The notes under the pieces: model-generated
Database searches by the model: none
Told to the model about the DNA's origin: nothing
Seen by the model: only the letters and a program-made list of their open reading frames with translations
In this document: piece after piece, positions 1 to 6,250 of the stretch
Layout of the letters: every line of letters begins with the position of its first letter
How positions within the stretch are numbered: the stretch's first letter is position 1
Translations under genes and position numbers: made by a program
Assembly (NCBI GenBank): GCA_934630445.1
Contig: CAKTWY010000098.1
Coordinates: 1 to 9,533 of the forward strand
Length of the DNA stretch: 9,533 bases
From: an uncultured Eubacteriales bacterium
Lineage (GTDB): Bacteria; Bacillota; Clostridia; Oscillospirales; Butyricicoccaceae
Reading direction: 5' to 3'

Positions 1-490
1 GCACAAGTGCCGGATGGATCATATAGCCGTCGATCTCCATTGGCCTGGCCAGGCGCTCGGCGCTGTCGTCCTGCATGCCGCCGACCCGGACGACGTACTC
101 TTTCGTGACGTTGTGTTTCGGGTGCGTTAACGCATATGTCAGCGCGCCGTCATTTGTCAGCAGAAGTAGCCCGCCAGAAAAATAGTCCAGCCGACCCACC
201 GGATAGACGCGTGCTTCCATCCGCGGAAGCAGATCCAGCACCGTTTTGCGTCCGCGGTCGTCCTCGCTCGTTGTCAGGACGCCTTCCGGCTTATTGAGCA
301 TAAAGTACTCGTACGTCTGCACAGGGGCAAGCTTCTTCCCGTCTATCGTGATCTCATCCGTTTCCTGCGCGCTGGCGCCGATCGCTGCCGGCGCGCCGTT
401 GACGCATACCCTTCCCGCACGGATCAGCTCCTCCGCCTTTCTGCGTGAGCAGACGCCGCGCGCGGCAATGATTTTTTGCAGCCGTTCCAC
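1..490 (-). CDS. rluB: 23S rRNA pseudouridine synthase, RluB/RsuA family (3' part beyond the window)
   Basis: Isomerises a specific uridine in 23S rRNA to pseudouridine during large-subunit maturation in the cytoplasm. About 163 codons are visible; the C-terminus lies off the left edge. Residues 1-48 form an S4 RNA-binding domain (RLQKIIAARGVCSRRKAEEL). The catalytic domain begins near residue 60, with LNKPEGVLTT at 65-74 and the signature GRLD at 99-102, where D102 is the expected catalytic aspartate, followed by GLLLLTNDG. I chose the GTG start at 490 because a strong AAAGGAGG lies 7 nt upstream (498-505) and the S4 domain starts there. An in-frame ATG at 538 would add 16 residues of low-complexity Gly/Ala and has no ribosome-binding site. 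The gene follows dacF after a 185-nt gap, an order reminiscent of the Bacillus dacB-spmA-spmB-rluB cluster. RluB rather than RluE/RluF is assigned from context and motifs. Confidence 0.9.
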   Translation of the reverse strand, partial: MERLQKIIAARGVCSRRKAEELIRAGRVCVNGAPAAIGASAQETDEITIDGKKLAPVQTYEYFMLNKPEGVLTTSEDDRGRKTVLDLLPRMEARVYPVGRLDYFSGGLLLLTNDGALTYALTHPKHNVTKEYVVRVGGMQDDSAERLARPMEIDGYMIHPALV

Positions 491-497
491 GGCGCCG

Positions 498-506
498 CCT
501 CCTTTT
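498..506 (-). promoter_or_regulatory. Strong Shine-Dalgarno that fixes the rluB GTG start
   Basis: On the minus strand this reads AAAAGGAGG, with 7 nt to the GTG at 490-488. It is the strongest ribosome-binding site in the window and decides in favour of GTG over the in-frame ATG at 538-536. Confidence 0.8.
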
Positions 507-650
507 CCGCCGGCGTCCGCAAAAGCGGGCGGCAGCATACCGCGAAACACACAGCGCGCAGGCGCCGCGTGTTTCCTTTCCTCATTGTATGTAATGTTCA
601 TTGCACTGGCGCGCGCCTCGCCCTACCGGACAACCGGCGCACATACGATA

Positions 651-671
651 GAAATAACCATAAGTTATTTC
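651..671 (-). repeat. Short AT-rich inverted repeat after the dacF stop codon
   Basis: GAAATAAC (651-658) and GTTATTTC (664-671) form a perfect 8-bp inverted repeat around a 5-nt loop. A terminal G.U pair would extend it on the minus-strand RNA. It lies a few nucleotides downstream of the dacF stop. No U-tract follows, so it is a poor intrinsic terminator; an operator or an mRNA 3'-end stabilising stem is equally possible. It overlaps a 17-nt segment that also occurs in the lon promoter. Confidence 0.45.
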
Positions 672-675
672 CATT

Positions 676-1791
676 TTACCAAAAAATGAAGCGCTTTGCA
701 ATCAGGGCGATCCGTTCTTTGAGCGTGAGCTCCGGCTCTTCCGGCACATCCTGCAAAAAGCATAGTGGTACACGTCCAAGCTCTTTTCCGTACAGAAGAA
801 AGCGCAGCTCGCCATACTGCCGGCCCGCATGCACCGGAGCGTATACAAACTGCGGCGCGAGCACCTGGCTCGTCACCTGAGCGCACTGCTCCTCGGTCAG
901 GCTGACGCTGAGCGATCCGGCCGCATAGACCGGAGCGCGCGCAACCACGCCGGATACAACGCTCGCACTCTCCATCCTCTGCCCTTTTTGTACGAGTTCC
1001 TGTGGAGAATAGAGCGAAAAACCATATTCAAACAGTGAGATATGGTCGTTCCAGTCATCCGGTGCGTTCAAAGTGACACAGATCAACGTTTTTCCGTCAC
1101 GCTTTGCAGCAGAAACAAGGCATCTGCCGGATTTTTTGGTAAAACCGGTCTTCATACCGACAGCGTCCGGATAGAGAGAGAGCAGGCGGTTGTGATTTGA
1201 CATGTTGTGCGCCTGGCCATGATAGTTTTTGGTCGCAACGATTTGGCGCAGAAGGTCGTTTTGCAGAACGGCGTCGGCAAGCAGGGCCATATCGTTCGCC
1301 GTGGTATAGTGCGCTTCATGGTCCAGGCCGCTCGGATTCATAAAATGTGAATGCTCCATATCAAGCGCTGCCGCTGTTTCGTTCATCAGCACGGCAAAAG
1401 AGTCGTTCCCTCCTGCGATGTGCCCGGCAATGGTTTGCGCCGCATCGTTGCCCGACATCAGGAGCAGTCCGTGCAGAAGCTCCCCCATGGTAAGCTTTTC
1501 CCCTGCTTTCAAATACATGGAAGAGCCTTCTACCCGCAGATATTCCGCCTTTGCGGTGACGATGTCAGTCGGGCGCGTGTGCTGCGCCGCGACAAGCGCC
1601 GTCATCAGCTTTGTGGTACTGGCCATCGGCAGCTGCTGATCCGCGTCCTTCTGCCAGAGCACCACATCCAGATCCGCGTCATACAGCACCGCACTGCGCG
1701 CAGATACGCCGACAGCGGCCTGCGCCGGCAAACAGGAACAAAACACGCTGAGGATGAGCAGAAAACACGCCGCGCGTTTCCTGTAGATCAT
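676..1791 (-). CDS. dacF: D-alanyl-D-alanine carboxypeptidase (DacF/PBP5 type, peptidase S11)
   Basis: Secreted penicillin-binding protein that removes the terminal D-Ala from peptidoglycan stem peptides and so limits cross-linking. It has 371 residues. Residues 1-26 are a signal peptide: a positive N-region, the hydrophobic core FLLILSVF, and an AQA cleavage site. The three S11 active-site motifs are intact: STTK at 58-61 (nucleophile S58), SGN at 113-115 and KTG at 214-216. The remaining part (about 260-350) resembles the beta-rich PBP5 C-terminal domain, and the last 17 residues (LTLKERIALIAKRFIFW) could be an amphipathic membrane anchor. The ATG at 1791 is chosen because the signal peptide starts there and AGGTGG lies 6 nt upstream. 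The frame stays open to a GTG at 1881, directly after ytfJ, but that extension would be translated leader. In Bacillus, dacF is a forespore gene; the sporulation neighbours here fit that role, but a vegetative role is possible. Confidence 0.92.
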   Translation of the reverse strand: MIYRKRAACFLLILSVFCSCLPAQAAVGVSARSAVLYDADLDVVLWQKDADQQLPMASTTKLMTALVAAQHTRPTDIVTAKAEYLRVEGSSMYLKAGEKLTMGELLHGLLLMSGNDAAQTIAGHIAGGNDSFAVLMNETAAALDMEHSHFMNPSGLDHEAHYTTANDMALLADAVLQNDLLRQIVATKNYHGQAHNMSNHNRLLSLYPDAVGMKTGFTKKSGRCLVSAAKRDGKTLICVTLNAPDDWNDHISLFEYGFSLYSPQELVQKGQRMESASVVSGVVARAPVYAAGSLSVSLTEEQCAQVTSQVLAPQFVYAPVHAGRQYGELRFLLYGKELGRVPLCFLQDVPEEPELTLKERIALIAKRFIFW

Positions 1792-1834
1792 AAAAAACCA
1801 CCTGCCCACTTCATAATCAATGCGGACAGGTGGT
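1792..1834 (-). terminator. Intrinsic terminator fused to the dacF ribosome-binding site
   Basis: On the minus-strand RNA, 1824-1834 pairs with 1797-1807 as an 11-bp stem (ACCACCUGUCC with GGGCAGGUGGU) that includes one G.U pair, around a 16-nt loop. Six T's (1797-1792) run directly into the dacF ATG. The G.U would be a C.A mismatch on the plus strand, which supports function on the minus strand. The 3' arm carries AGGTGG, the dacF ribosome-binding site, so folding would both stop transcription and hide translation initiation. It closes the lon-to-ytfJ transcription unit or acts as an attenuator for dacF. Confidence 0.7.
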
Positions 1835-1878
1835 GCGAACACAAGCCTGCCCATATAACATAAAATATGGGCGGACAG
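1801..1878 (-). repeat. Tandem hairpin module, attenuator-like leader of dacF
   Basis: Two tandem modules share the same ends on the minus strand: CTGTCCGC (1878-1871 and 1829-1822) and TGGGCAGG (1853-1846 and 1808-1801), with different interiors. Within each module CTGTCC can pair with GGGCAG. Module 1 can also fold as GCCCATAT/ATATGGGC (1865-1872 with 1849-1856, loop 8 nt). The 3' arm of module 1 can pair with the 5' arm of module 2 (1846-1852 with 1824-1830, 7 bp), which would exclude the terminator stem. That gives four segments with mutually exclusive 1:2 + 3:4 and 2:3 pairings. The pairings are seen directly; regulation is inferred. Confidence 0.55.
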
Positions 1879-1884
1879 CACGCT

Positions 1885-2316
1885 TTATTCTGGCTGAGAC
1901 GCGGAGGTTTTTTCCTCCTCATTGCCTTTTTTGTCTTTTTTAGGAATCATTTCCGTAATTTTTTCAACCATCTCGGGAACGAGTTCAATGACGCGGTCGA
2001 CCGCCGTGTTTGCCGGCGGCGTCACGGGCAGGATACGCACGCTGCCGCCGGATATGACGACAAATGCCACCGGAACGATGTTGACTGCCGCGCCGCTGCC
2101 GCCGCCGAACATAAGCTGCTGATTTGCAGCAGTCAAATTCTTCGCGCCGAAATCGCTGCCGCCGGAGGCAAAGCCAAAGGTCGCCTTGGAAATGGGGATC
2201 AATGTGATGCCGTCCGCAGTGTTGATGGGAGTGCCGACGATGGTATTGACATCCACCATCTCACGGATTTTCTGCATGGTTGTCGACATGAGTTCGTCGA
2301 TCGGATGATTGTTCAT
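1885..2316 (-). CDS. ytfJ: GerW family sporulation protein (YtfJ)
   Basis: Belongs to the GerW/YtfJ family, known in Bacillus as a spore protein needed for normal germination; the molecular activity is not established. The 143 residues match the family: N-terminal HPIDELMSTTMQKIREMVDVNT, a glycine-rich core (GFASGGSDFG at about 48-57 and MFGGGSGAAVNIVPVAFVVI at about 69-88), then a helical segment and a charged, probably disordered tail rich in Lys and Glu (about 124-143). There is no signal peptide or membrane span. ATG 2316 is supported by AAGGCGG about 6 nt upstream and by the typical family N-terminus. The start lies 56 nt inside the upstream DUF2953 gene. TAA at 1885-1887 is followed three bases later by an in-frame GTG (1881) of the dacF frame. 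Confidence 0.9.
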   Translation of the reverse strand: MNNHPIDELMSTTMQKIREMVDVNTIVGTPINTADGITLIPISKATFGFASGGSDFGAKNLTAANQQLMFGGGSGAAVNIVPVAFVVISGGSVRILPVTPPANTAVDRVIELVPEMVEKITEMIPKKDKKGNEEEKTSASQPE

Positions 2317-2911
2317 GCTGCACCGCCTTCTTTTGTTTTAATATTTTTTGAAAAACACGCGCTGCAAAGCAAAGCGCGATTGCAATGAGTACGACCGGCC
2401 GTGCCGACAGCTCGATCAGGATGGAAAATGCGGGTTCTGTGCGTGAAAAATCGGCGTTTATCGCGATTGCCCGCTGTTTGACTCTGAAATTATTCTCAAT
2501 CACCGGCAAAAGCAAACCCATGGCCGCGCACGCTCCGCCGTAGAGCATCGCTGTAGTTCCCACATCCGGCGACGCGACAACAGCGTTAAGATCAAGTCGA
2601 TCGATCTGCACCGCGTGCAGAAGCCTCCCCGCGCCGTCCAGCAGTTCGCGAACTATTCCTTCTATTTTCAGGATCTCCGCGCTAACAAGCGGCTCTGTTT
2701 CTCCCACGGGCGCTTTTTTCCCCGCAGACGATTGATCTTTCTGTTTATGTTTGCCTTCTTTTTTAGGAAAGATGCGGATTGAAAAGCAAAGTACCTTTAC
2801 ACGCACAAAGGCCTGTTTTGCGCTGTATTCCAAGCGGACACGCACGCGCGGTACCAAAAGCAGCGCAAGCACTGCCCCCAAGGCCACGACAATCCATAAA
2901 AAAATCTTCAC
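2261..2911 (-). CDS. DUF2953 domain membrane protein (YtfI-like)
   Basis: Protein of unknown function, 216 residues, usually found directly upstream of ytfJ in Firmicutes. Residues 3-21 form an N-terminal membrane anchor (IFLWIVVALGAVLALLLV). A beta-type segment (RVRVRLEYSAKQAFVRVKVLCFSIRIFP) follows, then a Lys-rich linker (50-66). The family-like region VGTTAMLYGGACAAMGLLLP spans about 117-136, and a second hydrophobic stretch (164-187) may be a second membrane segment. The start is GTG at 2911, which overlaps the scpB stop as GTGA. The C-terminus runs 56 nt into ytfJ, so its last residues (from about VQHEQSSD on) are encoded by the ytfJ 5' region and are probably not conserved. Pairing with ytfJ suggests a role linked to the spore envelope, by inference only. 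Confidence 0.82.
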   Translation of the reverse strand: MKIFLWIVVALGAVLALLLVPRVRVRLEYSAKQAFVRVKVLCFSIRIFPKKEGKHKQKDQSSAGKKAPVGETEPLVSAEILKIEGIVRELLDGAGRLLHAVQIDRLDLNAVVASPDVGTTAMLYGGACAAMGLLLPVIENNFRVKQRAIAINADFSRTEPAFSILIELSARPVVLIAIALCFAARVFQKILKQKKAVQHEQSSDRRTHVDNHAENP

Positions 2912-3489
2912 ATCCCCGGCTCCTCATGCTCGGTCAGCAGCGTCAGCTGTTCGCCGATCTCTTCCTGGAACTGACTCAGCGGCGGCAGATCTGCCACGCC
3001 GCTGAGACCAAACGAACGGAGAAAATCATCCGTCGTGCGAAAAAGCATCGGCCTGCCCGGAACGTCAAGCCGGCCGCACTCTTCAATCAGTCCCTTTTCC
3101 GCAAGTGTGTTGACGGTATTGGAACTGTCGACGCCACGCACCTGCTCGATATACGCCTTTGTCACCGGCTGACGGTATGCGATGATCGCCAGCACCTCAA
3201 GCGCTGCCTGGGAAAGCTGCGGCGCTTTTCGCGTCTCCAGTGCACGGCGGATATAATCGGCATATTCCGTGCGCGTACAAAGCTGCAGGCTGTCCTCCAG
3301 CCGGATGAGACGGATGCCGCGCCGGTCGTAATCGTATCCATCAGAGAGCGCAAGCGCCGCCTTTTCCACATCGGCGCGCTCCGCGCCGACGACGGCCGCG
3401 AGGCGGTCGATCGCGACAGGTTCTCCCGCTGCAAACAGTATACCCTCAATGATCGCTTCTATTTCATGAAAATCCAGAGAATCAGCCAT
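2908..3489 (-). CDS. scpB: Segregation and condensation protein B
   Basis: Kleisin-associated winged-helix subunit of the bacterial SMC condensin; with ScpA it bridges the SMC heads and helps condense and segregate the chromosome. It has 193 residues, close to Bacillus ScpB (about 197). The first winged-helix domain (about 5-80) starts IEAIIEGILFAAGEPV. The second (about 85-165) holds the typical run LSQAALEVLAIIAYRQPVTK, then IEQVRGV, the NTLAEKGLIEECGR segment and the PGRPMLFRTT wing. The acidic tail (about 165-193) is typical. ATG 3489 overlaps the scpA stop as ATGGCTGA, with GGAG 7 nt upstream. An upstream in-frame start would add 24 residues of non-family sequence and is rejected. Confidence 0.95.
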   Translation of the reverse strand: MADSLDFHEIEAIIEGILFAAGEPVAIDRLAAVVGAERADVEKAALALSDGYDYDRRGIRLIRLEDSLQLCTRTEYADYIRRALETRKAPQLSQAALEVLAIIAYRQPVTKAYIEQVRGVDSSNTVNTLAEKGLIEECGRLDVPGRPMLFRTTDDFLRSFGLSGVADLPPLSQFQEEIGEQLTLLTEHEEPGM

Positions 3490-4249
3490 TTTCAAACTCC
3501 ATTTCGAGTTCCGTATCAGGTACGATCTGGGCAGACAGACGCAGGGTATAATCCCCCTCACCGGCGTCTTCGATCAGAATGCGCCTGTTTTTGGACAGTT
3601 CCAGCACCGCAAGAAAGTATGCCACGATCTCCGAACGGCTTTTGGCGTGCAGGATCAGCGACATGAAATCGACATCCGGTTCGTGGTAAAAACGCTTCAA
3701 TATCTCCCTAACTTTTGTGCCGACTGGGATGTTTTCTGTTCCGACAATGCCGACAAAGCTGTCGACCGGCGGCGGAAGCTTCCGCCCCGACCGGGCAAAC
3801 ATTTCTTTCACCGCGCGAACCAGATCCGCGCTGTCGTGCTGATAGCGGTATTCGCGCACCGGACTGAGCGGCTCGGGCGGCTTGACAAAGGTATCGCGCC
3901 CGATCTCGCCGCGCTCTGAAAAGAAGCCGGACATCTCTTTGATGCGCTGATATTCGAGGAGCATTTCGACAAGGCGGGCGCGCGGGTCCTCCTCCTCTTC
4001 GTCCTCATAGCGAGGGAGAAGCATTTTGGACTTGATCAGCATCAGCTGCGCCGCCATAGCGATAAAATCGCTCGCAACGTCGAGATCCATCTGCTTCATA
4101 TTGTCGATGTAGGAAAGGTATTGCTCCAGAATTTCCGCAATGGGAATATCATAAATATTGATCTTATTCTTCGCAATCAGGTGCAGCAGCAGGTCGAGCG
4201 GCCCCTCAAACGCCTCGAGGTGAAATTCCATATGGTCCAGCGATTCCAT
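3482..4249 (-). CDS. scpA: Segregation and condensation protein A (kleisin)
   Basis: Kleisin subunit of the SMC-ScpAB condensin. Its N-terminus binds the neck of one SMC head and its C-terminal winged helix binds the cap of the other; the middle binds an ScpB dimer. The 255 residues match the family (about 250). The N-terminal signature FEGPLDLLLHLIAKNKINIYDIPI begins at residue 14, followed by helix YLSYIDNMKQMDLDVASDFIAMAAQLMLIKSKMLLPR. An acidic EDEEEEDPRARL linker follows, and the C-terminal winged helix includes SRSEIVAYFLAVLELSKNRRI (about 206-226). ATG 4249 is three bases after the stop of the protease gene and has GGGGTG upstream. ATG 4231 is a weaker alternative start without a good ribosome-binding site. 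The 8-nt overlap with scpB implies translational coupling, fitting a fixed-ratio complex. Confidence 0.96.
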   Translation of the reverse strand: MESLDHMEFHLEAFEGPLDLLLHLIAKNKINIYDIPIAEILEQYLSYIDNMKQMDLDVASDFIAMAAQLMLIKSKMLLPRYEDEEEEDPRARLVEMLLEYQRIKEMSGFFSERGEIGRDTFVKPPEPLSPVREYRYQHDSADLVRAVKEMFARSGRKLPPPVDSFVGIVGTENIPVGTKVREILKRFYHEPDVDFMSLILHAKSRSEIVAYFLAVLELSKNRRILIEDAGEGDYTLRLSAQIVPDTELEMEFENG

Positions 4250-4252
4250 TGG

Positions 4253-4900
4253 CTACACCCCAAAAAACGATAAAATGAATACCGCGGCGTCTATAAAATG
4301 GACAGCAATAAATCGGCTGGCGATCGAAAGCGGATAATCAAATTTGCCGAACCATAAAAGCAGCAGCATGCCGACCTGAATATAACGTTCATACCGGTAA
4401 AAGAAGTTGATCACGCTGCTCGGAAGCACCGGCAGAAGGACCTTCGACCCATCAAGCGGTGGGATCGGAATCAGATTGAATACGCCAAGTCCAATGCTCA
4501 TGCTTGCCGCCACCGCAAAAAACTGCGCTGCGGCAAGCAGAACGCCGTTCGACGAGAGAGAAAGCGCCAGCCATAGACTTGTCAGCAGAAACGCCAGCAG
4601 GAAATTGGAAAGCGGCCCTGCTGCAGCGACGATGGCCATATCGCGCCTGGGCTTTTTGAAATTGCGCGGATCGACCATGACGGGCTTCGCCCAGCCGAAA
4701 CCTGCGACGAGCAGACATAAAAAGCCGATCGGGTCAATATGGCGCAGGGGGTTGAATGAGAGGCGTCCATCATGCTTGGCTGTCGCGTCGCCGAGCAGAT
4801 AAGCAGCATATCCGTGCGCCATCTCATGCACCGTCAGACACAGCAGGATAGCCGGAATGGAAACAAGCAGCGTGGACAGGTTGAAACGAGTAAACGGCAA
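4253..4900 (-). CDS. Site-2 protease family membrane metalloprotease (peptidase M50)
   Basis: Polytopic membrane zinc protease of the small YwhC-like M50B group, without a PDZ domain; substrates are unknown. It has 215 residues. The zinc-binding HEMAH is at 25-29 in the first membrane helix (catalytic E26). The second M50 signature, NLIPIPPLDG, is at 142-151 with D150 as the third zinc ligand. Hydrophobic segments occur near 9-27, 57-72, 88-115, 120-148 and 180-190. No ATG precedes HEMAH. The TTG at 4900 is preferred because GGAGG lies 7 nt upstream (4908-4912); a TTG at 4930 would add ten residues and has no ribosome-binding site. The position just before scpAB is common in Clostridia, but a functional link to condensin is not known. 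Confidence 0.9.
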   Translation of the reverse strand: MPFTRFNLSTLLVSIPAILLCLTVHEMAHGYAAYLLGDATAKHDGRLSFNPLRHIDPIGFLCLLVAGFGWAKPVMVDPRNFKKPRRDMAIVAAAGPLSNFLLAFLLTSLWLALSLSSNGVLLAAAQFFAVAASMSIGLGVFNLIPIPPLDGSKVLLPVLPSSVINFFYRYERYIQVGMLLLLWFGKFDYPLSIASRFIAVHFIDAAVFILSFFGV

Positions 4901-4907
4901 AGAATAA

Positions 4908-4912
4908 CCTCC
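4908..4912 (-). promoter_or_regulatory. Shine-Dalgarno GGAGG fixing a TTG start
   Basis: GGAGG on the minus strand lies 7 nt ahead of TTG 4900-4898 of the M50 protease. It is the main reason to begin that gene at 4900 rather than at the in-frame TTG at 4930. Confidence 0.7.
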
Positions 4913-4935
4913 ATTCCCAGCCTCAGGCAAAGCTG

Positions 4936-6234
4936 TCAGATGATATCGTTGCGGACAAGATCCTCAAAACTCTCGCGGCGCACGACAACCTTCGCTTCCC
5001 CCCCGCTCACCATAACGACGGGCGGGCGCGGAACGCGGTTGTAGTTTGACGCCATCGAATAGTTATAAGCGCCCGTCGCGAGCACGCAGAGAAGATCCCC
5101 CGCCTCGACATGCTGGATATATGTATCCTTTGCAATGAGGTCGCCGCTTTCGCAGCAGCGGCCGGCTACCGTGCACAAATAATCGCGCGGCGCGTTCATC
5201 TTTGTCGGGCAGACGACCTCGTACGCGGCTTCATACAGCGCGTAGCGCGGGTTATCGGTCATACCGCCGTCGATGGCGACATAATTCCTGACATTTTTGA
5301 TCTCCTTGACAGAACCAACGGTATAAACCGTGATTCCGGCCGGCGCGACGATCGCGCGGCCAGGCTCGATGGAAACGCGCGGAACGGCCACGCCGAGTTC
5401 GGCCGCTGCATTCTTGACTGCGCGGGCGGCGGCGGCGATATTCTCCTCAGGCGTTTTCGGGTCATGCGACTGGAGATATTTGATGCCAAAGCCGCCGCCG
5501 AGGTCAAGCTCCCGGATCTCATAGCCGAGCTCGCGCTGTACGCGGGCGATGAATTCCATCATGATACGCGCGGCAAGTTCAAACGGATCGCTCTCAAAAA
5601 TCTGCGAGCCGATGTGGCAGTGCACGCCGGCAAGGCGCACGTTATCGAGCTTCAGGCTTTCTTTGACGATGTCAAAGGCCTCTCCGTTCTCAAGCGCGAC
5701 ACCAAACTTGGAGTCAATCTTGCCCGTCTGGATGAATTCGTGCGTGTGCGCATCAACGCCGGGCTTGATGCGGAACATGATATCGACGATTTTGCCCTCT
5801 TCACAGGCAATGCTGTTCAGGAGATGAAGCTCTTCCCGATTGTCGACGATGATATGGCCCACTCCGCTGCGCACCGCGTACACCATCTCCTCGCGTGTTT
5901 TATTGTTGCCGTGGAAAAAGATACGCGAAGCGTCAAATCCGGCGCAGAGCGCAGTATAAAGCTCTCCGCCCGAAACAACGTCGGCTCCCAGCCCCTCTTC
6001 CGCAAGGATCTTATACATATACCCCGCGCAAAAGGCTTTGCTCGCATAAGTGACGAGACAGTTGCCGTCAAAATGGTGTTCCATTGCATCGCGGTACTCA
6101 CGGCATGTTTTGCGGATCAGGTCCTCATCCATCAGGTAAAGCGGCGTGCCGAACTTCGCGGCGAGCTCCGCCACGTCGAGGCCGCCGATGGTCAGGTGGC
6201 CGATCTCATTGATTCCAAGGCATTCAGATATCAT
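4936..6234 (-). CDS. lysA: Diaminopimelate decarboxylase
   Basis: PLP-dependent decarboxylation of meso-diaminopimelate to L-lysine, the last step of the DAP pathway, in the cytoplasm. The 432 residues are normal for the fold-type III LysA family. K66 in VTYASKAF should form the PLP Schiff base. HCHIGSQ (205-211), GGGFG (246-250, phosphate binding), EPGR (290-293) and CESGD (361-365, with the catalytic cysteine C361 contributed to the dimer partner's active site) are all present, as is GAYNYSMASNYN near 388-399. ATG 6234 has AGGGGAA about 7 nt upstream; the longer open frame to 6300 overlaps engB and adds no family sequence. With only 16 nt between engB and lysA there is no room for an L-box lysine riboswitch, so lysA looks unregulated by lysine here. 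Product, DAP and peptidoglycan link loosely to dacF downstream. Confidence 0.96.
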   Translation of the reverse strand: MISECLGINEIGHLTIGGLDVAELAAKFGTPLYLMDEDLIRKTCREYRDAMEHHFDGNCLVTYASKAFCAGYMYKILAEEGLGADVVSGGELYTALCAGFDASRIFFHGNNKTREEMVYAVRSGVGHIIVDNREELHLLNSIACEEGKIVDIMFRIKPGVDAHTHEFIQTGKIDSKFGVALENGEAFDIVKESLKLDNVRLAGVHCHIGSQIFESDPFELAARIMMEFIARVQRELGYEIRELDLGGGFGIKYLQSHDPKTPEENIAAAARAVKNAAAELGVAVPRVSIEPGRAIVAPAGITVYTVGSVKEIKNVRNYVAIDGGMTDNPRYALYEAAYEVVCPTKMNAPRDYLCTVAGRCCESGDLIAKDTYIQHVEAGDLLCVLATGAYNYSMASNYNRVPRPPVVMVSGGEAKVVVRRESFEDLVRNDII

Positions 6235-6250
6235 GTTGCTTCCCCTTTTC

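Larger units (their letters stand above)
491..675 (-). other. Intergenic spacer between dacF and rluB
   Basis: This 185-nt gap holds no supported gene. It contains an AT-rich hairpin (651-671) just after the dacF stop, the rluB ribosome-binding site, and a TACAAT -10-like hexamer around 585-592 with no recognisable -35 at the right distance. No T-tract terminator follows dacF, so rluB may be cotranscribed with dacF. Confidence 0.5.

Noticed and set aside
583..592. TACAAT -10-like hexamer as an rluB promoter
   Set aside because: The bases 17 nt upstream (GCGCCA) do not resemble a -35 and there is no TGn extension, so it is not supported as a promoter.
1836..1881. Dedicated promoter for dacF in the ytfJ-dacF gap
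   Set aside because: TTGTGT and the AT-rich blocks are not at a usable spacing, and I could not match a SigF/SigG-type promoter with any confidence.
2779..3666. 295-residue plus-strand open frame opposite DUF2953/scpB/scpA
   Set aside because: It spans three real minus-strand genes and their junctions; basic low-information composition and no motif.
6235..6250. Possible L-box lysine riboswitch upstream of lysA
   Set aside because: Only 16 nt separate engB and lysA and they hold just the ribosome-binding site; a lysine riboswitch needs well over 100 nt.
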